Shown: piece after piece, positions 36,501 through 40,924 of the stretch
Layout of the letters: each line of letters begins with the position of its first letter
How positions within the stretch are numbered: the first letter of the stretch is position 1
DNA from: Xanthobacter autotrophicus
Lineage (GTDB): Bacteria > Pseudomonadota > Alphaproteobacteria > Rhizobiales > Xanthobacteraceae
Direction: 5' to 3'
NCBI RefSeq assembly: GCF_030015065.1
Contig: NZ_JAIVFN010000027.1
Location: 1-40,924 of the forward strand
DNA length: 40,924 bases
Notes under the pieces: model-generated
Told to the model about the DNA's origin: nothing
What the model saw: only the letters and a program-made list of their open reading frames with translations
Database searches by the model: none
Translations under genes and position numbers: made by a program

Positions 36501-39091
36501 ACGGCAACGTGGTCGTCACCACCGGCGAAGGCTCGACCATCGGCTCGAACCCCTTCGTCGACCCCTCGGCGCCGGTCTTCGCGGGCATCGTTGCCGGCAA
36601 GGCCTTCGGTGAAGGCAACCTGACGACCACCACCGGCCTCAACAGCATCATCTTTGCCGCGACCAACGGCATCACCTCGGCCCATCTCTTCGGCACCGGC
36701 GACAACAGCGTCACCACCGGCGAGAACTCGGCCATCCTGGCCGGGAATGACGGCATCTACGCGACGTCGCTGTTCACCAAGGGGGCGACCAACGTCACCA
36801 CCGGCACCAACAGCCTGGTTCAGGCCCTTGACGACGGCATCGTCGCGCACAAGTTCGGCGGCGAGGGCGACCTGACCGTCACGGTGGGTGCGTCGAGCGC
36901 GGTGGTTGCCGGCGACGACGGCATCCGGGTGTCCAACCGCTCCTTCGGGGCCGGCGACATCTACGTGAACGTCCTCGGCGGCACGGAGCTGGTGCCGACC
37001 GTGATCTCCGCGGAAGACGACGCCATCCACGCCCACGGGTGGGATAACGTCAACATCACCACCGGCTCCTATGTCCAGATCATCGGCGACTCGAACGAGG
37101 GTGGAGCCGGCAACGCCATCCGCATCTCCGACGCCGACATCGCCACGATCAGCATCGGCTCCAACAACGTTGTGTCCGGCTCGGGCCAGTCCTGGTCCGA
37201 TGCGGTGATCTCGGTGCGCAGCGATGACGCGACCTCCATCACGGTGGGCGCCGACTCGCTGGTGAGCTCCTGGGCCTTCGCCAACCCCGTCCACAACGAC
37301 CTCGTGACCGCCGCCAGCGACATCGTGATCGATACGGACGGCGGTGCCACCACCATCGACAATTACGGCACCATCGTCGGCCGGGTCGGCCTGACCCATA
37401 ATGACGACGTGTTCAACAACTTCAGCTCCAACACCTGGGTCACCGTCGGCAACAACTACTTCGGTGGCGGCTTCGACACGGTGAACAACCCCGGCCGGGT
37501 TGTCACCGCGCTCCAGGGGGATGTGGCGGAGTACACCTCCTTCTACAGCCTCGAGACCTTCAACAACGGCGACGCCGCCTATCTCGGCGCCGGCCTGCTC
37601 GACCTGCGCGACGAGGTGCCCGGCCAGATCGCCTGGAACGGCCAGCGCGACGTGACCTATGTGAGCGGTGTGTTCAACGGTGTCGGCAACAGCAAGGTGG
37701 GCCTCGACTCCTACCTCGGCTCCGCCGGCTCCACCTCGGACATCCTGCAGGTGGGCGGCCTGGACGTGACCGGCGCGGCGATTGCCGGTCTTGTCACCCC
37801 CGGCCAGACGGCCCTGGTGATCAACGACGTGAACGCCGGCCCCGGTGCCCTCAACCTCGCGGGCATCAAGGTGGTGGACGTGGTCGATCCGGCCGGCGTC
37901 ACCTACGGCAAGTACACCGCCGACCAGCCGGCCAGCTTCGTGATCTCCTCCGAATCGGCCAATTACAGCGCCAAGTTCGGCGGCGTGATCGACAAGGGCC
38001 TGTTCTTTTACGATCTGGTGGTCATCGGCAACGACCAGTACCTGATCGGCCTGCCCGACCAGGAAGTGTTCGAACTGCCGTCGCTCGTCACCGGCGCCCA
38101 GGCCATCTGGCACGAGACCACCGGTGTGTGGCTCGACCGCCAGGCCGACCTGCGCACCTACCTGCAGGGCACCACCACGACCCTCGTGACCAAGGAAGGC
38201 GTGAAGACCGTCACCGGTGCGCCGGCCTCCGTCACGCCCGGCGTCTGGGGCAAGGTCATCGGCAGCTGGGGGTCGCGTGACGCCTCCAGCAGCTTCCAGG
38301 CCTACGGTGCCAATTACGGCTTCGACACCGGCTACAACCAGAACATCTACGGGTTCATGGCCGGCGCAGACTTCGGCAAGGAAGGCGTGACCAACCCGAA
38401 CGATGCCTTCGTGTTCGGCATCCTCGGCGGCTACGTGGCCTCCGACCTCTCGTTCGACTCTTCGGCCACCTCGGCGGATTACTCGGGCGGCACGGTCGGT
38501 GTCTACGCGACCTACATCAACGCCAATTGGTACCTCGACGCTCTGTTCAAGGCTGACTTCCTGTCCATGGACTACAATGCCCCCACCCTCGTCGGGGCGG
38601 GCTATTTCGGGCAGTCCACGGATGCGACCAACCTCGGCTTCGTGGTGGATACCGGCTATCGCTTCTACAAGTGGGGCGCGACCGGCTTCGTTGATGGTCT
38701 GGCCACGGTCAGCTACGTGAACACCGACATCAACGACCTCGCCCTCGTGCCCGGTACGGTGGTGGACTTCGGAAACAACGACAGCCTGCGGGCCAGCATC
38801 GGCGCGCGGGTGGGTGGACAGGCCTACGACGCCGCGACCTACCGGGTCGAAGCCAGCCTCACCGGTCGCCTGTGGTACGAGTTCCTCGGCGACAATGCGG
38901 TCACGGTCTTCAATCCGGGCGTGCCCTTCACCACCGTCGACAATTTCGACGGCCTGTTCGGCGAGGTGGGCGTCGGCCTGAACGTCTTCTCGAAGGACAG
39001 CGGCTGGAACGGCTTCACCAATGCCGACATCAAGTTCGGCGACAGCTATGTCGCCGGCAGCGCGAAGGGTGGCGTTCGCTACCAGTGGTGA
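33506..39091 (+). CDS. Giant repetitive autotransporter (type Va secretion), putative adhesin
   Basis: This is an 1861-residue protein. An extended, basic signal region ends near TAAEA-AC (about residue 50). A passenger of about 1500 residues is rich in Gly, Asn, Thr and Ala. It is built from degenerate beta-helix repeats such as GDINVNTFSGTAQGG, TNAAITAGTQGI and NVVVTTGEG. From about residue 1577 a 12-strand autotransporter barrel begins (GVWGKVIGSWGSRDASS), ending GGVRYQW with the terminal aromatic residue needed for outer-membrane assembly. The only Cys I see are two near the mature N-terminus. The ATG at 33506 follows GGGGG and gives a proper signal peptide; an earlier ATG at 33401 is in frame. 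No protease motif is visible, so adhesion or biofilm is the best guess. Confidence 0.92.
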   Translation: MVNKGGTIHSGVNGEISLRQRRTRALLLSTALVPALAMGALLVPTAAEAACNNAFSLGNATLNCNSANPVGVTGTAGNNLTVNLTNGANVGGFGIIGTAGNDITVNTSGTTIAAGLVSGMSYDAGGDITITNFSSTTSGGVSGLVLTAGDEINLSGFQGNATGLVGNGIIATAGGDITANNFTAASSGSAPHIFGGINGVRLDSDLGNISVQNFATSAQGGVNGIYATTAVGNINLSGFSGSSDGVLFDGIQAQTKSGNIVANNFASTALVTGGVNGLDLSATVVGNITVNNFAGTAQGTLGAGILAQTAQGDINVNTFSGTAQGGLAGLALTTDNGDINVIGFSGTAQGTAPLVSSGLFGSADEKINVSTTGNASISGGLAGINLLQRGEDVNVTLGGATQATGGPLGFGVLINSQYQATGNVDVNTAGGTTVSGGLAGIAINRTSIGGDVTVNTNGIVTGTSGLGVGIGVNTVIDQTTTTSITSSGTTTGGLGGIAASTESVFGNATSTIDTYGQVSGGAGVAITGLATAQGGGKNATSTVEQHGIINNSAAGILASATAGNIATTDVLVDNTIDVTGFGVMALASGKTGSVTVETTTDGAITAGGAGIIAGAIGDDFKVDVTTNAAITAGTQGIIAGLVGDNGTVTVTNNAAITSGGSGIIAFNTGGDTTVNVEEKISAGGLFGAAAFAGGTGNATLNVNAEIDPPVIGGAAVTFGSGLAQANVNANVQAFGIGILAGNVGTGAVDVNINAGGTIQSAGIGVSTFKIGDGATTIDVDAAIGGYPGGATGGDGIFALGIGNAPITITTTANGTINAGDDGISVAHFGHGDIGITTNAAITAGDEGIQVLSASLSPSSVTVTNNAAIDAQDNGIFILKGGDGDVAVNANANITSAFGNGIEANALFGAGNVTVIQKDATTIAAHDIGIIASKSFGDGNVVVTTGEGSAINAGLGGIVALKFFGDSATAGGDAVTVTTGKNSSILTSGVGIVAGQSFGDGNVVVTTGEGSTIGSNPFVDPSAPVFAGIVAGKAFGEGNLTTTTGLNSIIFAATNGITSAHLFGTGDNSVTTGENSAILAGNDGIYATSLFTKGATNVTTGTNSLVQALDDGIVAHKFGGEGDLTVTVGASSAVVAGDDGIRVSNRSFGAGDIYVNVLGGTELVPTVISAEDDAIHAHGWDNVNITTGSYVQIIGDSNEGGAGNAIRISDADIATISIGSNNVVSGSGQSWSDAVISVRSDDATSITVGADSLVSSWAFANPVHNDLVTAASDIVIDTDGGATTIDNYGTIVGRVGLTHNDDVFNNFSSNTWVTVGNNYFGGGFDTVNNPGRVVTALQGDVAEYTSFYSLETFNNGDAAYLGAGLLDLRDEVPGQIAWNGQRDVTYVSGVFNGVGNSKVGLDSYLGSAGSTSDILQVGGLDVTGAAIAGLVTPGQTALVINDVNAGPGALNLAGIKVVDVVDPAGVTYGKYTADQPASFVISSESANYSAKFGGVIDKGLFFYDLVVIGNDQYLIGLPDQEVFELPSLVTGAQAIWHETTGVWLDRQADLRTYLQGTTTTLVTKEGVKTVTGAPASVTPGVWGKVIGSWGSRDASSSFQAYGANYGFDTGYNQNIYGFMAGADFGKEGVTNPNDAFVFGILGGYVASDLSFDSSATSADYSGGTVGVYATYINANWYLDALFKADFLSMDYNAPTLVGAGYFGQSTDATNLGFVVDTGYRFYKWGATGFVDGLATVSYVNTDINDLALVPGTVVDFGNNDSLRASIGARVGGQAYDAATYRVEASLTGRLWYEFLGDNAVTVFNPGVPFTTVDNFDGLFGEVGVGLNVFSKDSGWNGFTNADIKFGDSYVAGSAKGGVRYQW
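34439..34554 (+). repeat. 75-bp period direct repeat in autotransporter passenger
   Basis: Two 41-base segments starting at 34439 and 34514 are nearly identical (GGCGACATCAACGTCA ... TTCTCCGGCACCGCGCAGGG). They encode GDINVNTFSGTAQG and GDINVIGFSGTAQG, giving a 25-residue spacing. Close nucleotide identity suggests recent duplication. Confidence 0.75.
36304..36540 (+). repeat. 186-bp period direct repeat in autotransporter passenger
   Basis: Segments starting at 36304 and 36490 share GTCGTTCGGTGACGGCAA exactly and stay close for about 46 bases, encoding SFGDGNVVVTTGEGS twice, 62 residues apart. Weaker copies follow (AFGEGNLTTTTG, LFGTGDNSVTTGEN) with a period of about 33 residues. Confidence 0.75.
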
Positions 39092-39115
39092 GATAGCCCG
39101 GTCGGGTTGAAATGA

Positions 39116-39142
39116 GGCGGCGTGCTCCGGCACGCCGCCTTT
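39116..39142 (+). terminator. Rho-independent terminator of the autotransporter gene
   Basis: A perfect 10-bp stem GGCGGCGTGC/GCACGCCGCC with loop TCCG is followed by TTT and starts 24 bases after the autotransporter stop. The stem is strong; the T-run is short. Confidence 0.75.
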
Positions 39143-39212
39143 CCCAACTGAACGGCAGCATGCCGGTGGGTTTCCTCCCCGGCCGCCCCAGCCCCCGCGG
39201 CCCGATTGCGAG

Positions 39213-39848
39213 ATGTCGGAGACGTCCGTGACCACTTCCAAGTCATATTCCCCCAAGTCGTATTCCCTTCGTATCGGCGCCCTCCTCGGTGCCGGCGCCG
39301 CTGTGATCCTGGCGGCCACCTGGCTGGTGGCCATGACGGCGGCCGAGGCGCAGCAGCAACAGCGGCAGGCGCAGCCGGCGGCCCCCGCCGCGCCTGCCGG
39401 GCCGGTGAAGACCGAGACCACCCGCTTCGACAACTGGATACTGACCTGCCAGGAATTGCCACCGGCGGCGGGAGCCAAGATCGCCAAGAAGACCTGCTGG
39501 GCCACCATGCGGGTCAGCGACAACAAGACCAACCGCGTCGTGATGGTCATCAAGCTCGGTCGTGATGCCAAGGAGGTCCCGACCATCGCGGTGACCACCC
39601 CGACAGGCGTGCTGGTGCGCGAAGGCGTCGACATCGCCATCGGCCAGAATGTGCGGCGGCTCGCCTTCCAGACCTGCGGCCAAGCCGAATGCGAAGCCTC
39701 GATCGCCTACGATCAGGCCTTCGCCAACGACCTTGCCGCGGCCAAGGAAGCGACCGTGAGCTTCCATCTGGCGGACGGGCGGCAGGTGAACGTGAAGCTG
39801 GCCCTCGCCGGCATCGACAAGGTGCTGGCCGGCCTGAAGAAGGTCTGA
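39213..39848 (+). CDS. Invasion-associated locus B (IalB) family secreted protein
   Basis: This 211-residue protein has an N-terminal hydrophobic segment (IGALLGAGAAVILAATWLVA), a Gln/Ala/Pro-rich linker, then the IalB domain. That domain has TTRFDNWILTCQELP, KKTCWATMRV, VTTPTGVLVREGVDIAIGQN and the Cys pair in FQTCGQAECEASI. IalB-family proteins are periplasmic or envelope proteins widespread in Hyphomicrobiales; the name comes from Bartonella, where IalB aids erythrocyte invasion, but most homologues have no tested role. It has its own terminator and follows the autotransporter by 121 bases on the same strand, separated by a terminator. Confidence 0.92.
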   Translation: MSETSVTTSKSYSPKSYSLRIGALLGAGAAVILAATWLVAMTAAEAQQQQRQAQPAAPAAPAGPVKTETTRFDNWILTCQELPPAAGAKIAKKTCWATMRVSDNKTNRVVMVIKLGRDAKEVPTIAVTTPTGVLVREGVDIAIGQNVRRLAFQTCGQAECEASIAYDQAFANDLAAAKEATVSFHLADGRQVNVKLALAGIDKVLAGLKKV

Positions 39849-39885
39849 CCGGGTCGGCTCGGGCCGACACCGTCGAGCGGTTCCG

Positions 39886-39917
39886 AAGCCGGATGCCGGA
39901 GAGGCATCCGGCTTTTT
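39886..39917 (+). terminator. Rho-independent terminator of ialB
   Basis: AAGCCGGATGCC (39886-39897) pairs perfectly with GGCATCCGGCTT (39903-39914) around a five-base loop, followed by TTT and then CTTTTC. It starts 38 bases after the stop. A textbook terminator. Confidence 0.88.
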
Positions 39918-39920
39918 CTT

Positions 39921-40544
39921 TTCCCGCCGCGCACCCGGTTGCAGCCCACGAGCGGCACGGGCCCGGTCTGATCGCAGGGCACATCGCCCCTGCCGCGATG
40001 CCGCGCCAGCTTTCAGTCTTCCCCCTGAAGGCCGACGATCCGCCCCCGCCAGATCCGGGCATGTCCTCACCCGGTCGATCCGGGCCCGCCTGCGCGGTTG
40101 TTCGAGGCCGAGCTGACGGAGGAAGCCCTGCTCCAGCGTGATGGCGGCACCCGCCGCGCCGAGGCGGACCCGCTCGTCATCCTCGGCGTCAAGGTCGAGG
40201 CCGGCACCAAGGCGCGGGCCGCGTGATGCTTCAGGTTGCTTCCGCTGTCAGTGGCAAGCCGTCGATGGCGGCGGTCGAGCACGGCATCACCGGGCGCGCT
40301 TTGACGACTCAGCGCGGAAGGAAGATGGAGACGGTTTCCCCTGTCCCGCATCCCGGAAGAACCGAACCGTCCTCGGTGGTGCCCACGATTCCGAATCCGG
40401 GGTGCCGCTGACGCTGCGGCCTGGCACCGTTTCGCGGTTCGGTTCCTACGCGCGCGGCCCACAGACAAGGGGCCAAGGGCTGATGTCACCCATGTGGCCA
40501 TAGCTCACGCCCGCATCCCCGCCGAGCCACGGAAATGACAACCG
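39921..40544. other. Gene-poor, apparently decayed region
   Basis: I see no complete, supported gene in these ~620 bases. Short open frames lack ribosome sites and known motifs. One stretch (about 40095-40226) looks like the 3' end of a former gene. Proximity to an insertion element suggests past rearrangement. Confidence 0.5.
40095..40226 (+). pseudogene. Possible 3' remnant of an unknown gene
   Basis: Reading from 40095 gives an ordered acidic/hydrophobic peptide, RLFEAELTEEALLQRDGGT followed by DPLVILGVKVEAGTKARAA and a stop at 40226. It has gene-like amino-acid composition, but no start codon with a ribosome site lies in frame upstream. I do not recognise the family. Confidence 0.25.
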
Positions 40545-40736
40545 ATGGACTTCCACGATTTCGCCAAGCGCAACGGAATGCAGATCACGAGTGTCAAGCA
40601 GGTGTTTCGCGGTCCCGATGGACGGTGCTACGAGCGGCTTGCGGACGGCTCCCGCGTTCCGCTCTCCGCAACCCTCATCTGGCTCAGGTACGTGTCCACA
40701 CTGCCTAGGCGGTGTGGACGGATTTCGCCGTGTTGA
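40545..40736 (+). pseudogene. Small hypothetical ORF interrupted by an insertion element
   Basis: The first ~54 residues, MDFHDFAKRNGMQITSVKQV then FRGPDGRCYERLADGSRVPL, read like a small genuine protein. The frame then runs through the probable left end of an IS element at about 40708 and stops at 40736. The original C-terminus would lie beyond the insertion, outside the window. No strong ribosome site; function unknown. Confidence 0.35.
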
Positions 40737-40924
40737 GTCGGAGGGGGATTCCCTTCTTGTCCTTTCGGTGATTCATAGCGGGTCGGCTTTTGGCGAGGTC
40801 GACCATGCTGACGCGGATGACGGACGAGGATTGGGCGGTGGCTCTGGAGGTGTTCCGCGCTTGCCGGTCGCGACGGGGCGACAAGGGGCGCGATGACCGC
40901 AAGTTCCTCGAAGCCATGCACTAT
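40708..40924 (+). mobile_element. IS5-family insertion sequence, left end (continues beyond window)
   Basis: The left boundary is inferred at CTAG (40705-40708), followed by GGCGGTGTGGACGGATTTCG, with the transposase start about 100 bases inside. A CTAG-type target fits IS5/IS427-group insertion. The right end and terminal repeat are outside the window, so the exact border is not proven. Confidence 0.6.
40805..40924 (+). CDS. IS5-family transposase, N-terminal fragment
   Basis: Forty codons to the window end give MLTRMTDEDWAVALEVFRAC and then RSRRGDKGRDDRKFLEAMHY. The pattern MTDEDW ... GDKGRDDRKFLEA is the usual start of IS5-family transposases, just before their DDE domain. The remaining catalytic part lies outside the window. 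Many such proteins are made by frameshifting from two ORFs, which cannot be checked here. Confidence 0.75.
   Translation, partial: MLTRMTDEDWAVALEVFRACRSRRGDKGRDDRKFLEAMHY

Noticed and set aside
34400-37000. Regular repeats that might suggest a CRISPR array
   Set aside because: They are in-frame protein repeats with period variation and no constant repeat/unique spacer structure; no cas genes are present.
33491-39640. A 2049-residue open frame on the minus strand opposite the autotransporter
   Set aside because: It mirrors the codon pattern of the real gene and has repetitive Gly/Asp/Val/His composition with no fold motif. It is a high-GC shadow of the autotransporter and IalB genes.

Overview
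The window is high-GC DNA with alphaproteobacterial gene content, most like a Hyphomicrobiales member of the Xanthobacteraceae type (Xanthobacter, Azorhizobium or a relative). The reasons are the divL-tsaE-addB-addA-trxA block, the def-fmt-truA operon, the mutM/enoyl-CoA hydratase pair and an IalB-family gene. The genus is inference from gene content and order; no homology search was run.

Region 1 (1-3534) is a purine-catabolism edge. A LysR regulator (cut by the window start) diverges from puuD, a membrane-bound cytochrome c urate hydroxylase, which is followed by an M20-type amidohydrolase lacking canonical metal ligands. Region 2 (3791-15613) is a tightly packed housekeeping run: DivL (a histidine-kinase-like protein with Tyr at the phospho-His position), a TsaE-AmgK-like fusion, a MurU-like nucleotidyltransferase, addB (reading frame broken near 10880), addA and trxA. 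These link cell-cycle control, tRNA t6A modification, cell-wall sugar recycling and double-strand-break repair. Region 3 (15686-18495, minus strand) holds a small unknown gene and truA, fmt and def. Region 4 (18576-21782) holds rmuC, mutM and an enoyl-CoA hydratase.

Region 5 (21783-23030) is a recombination scar: tRNA-Leu(CAG), a truncated integrase remnant and a degenerate 3' tRNA fragment in the position of an attachment site. The rpsT-dnaA genes that usually follow mutM/enoyl-CoA hydratase in rhizobia are absent here.

Region 6 (23033-33105) is an alcohol-oxidation and signalling module. It has an OmpR-type regulator, an outer-membrane channel-like protein, a FIST sensor overlapping a cytosolic hybrid histidine kinase, a LuxR-type response regulator, a PQQ alcohol dehydrogenase with the lanthanide-type Asp pair (D323/D325), an MxaJ/XoxJ-like periplasmic binding protein, a PedF-like cytochrome c and an AraC-type regulator. 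The likely logic is that alcohol or metal status is sensed by FIST/kinase, relayed to the LuxR-type regulator, and controls the cytochrome/binding protein/dehydrogenase operon; this is inference.

Region 7 (33106-39848) has an AT-rich control region, a 1861-residue repetitive autotransporter and an IalB-family secreted protein, each gene followed by a strong hairpin terminator. Region 8 (39921-40924) is gene-poor and decayed, ending in the left end of an IS5-like element that interrupts a small ORF.
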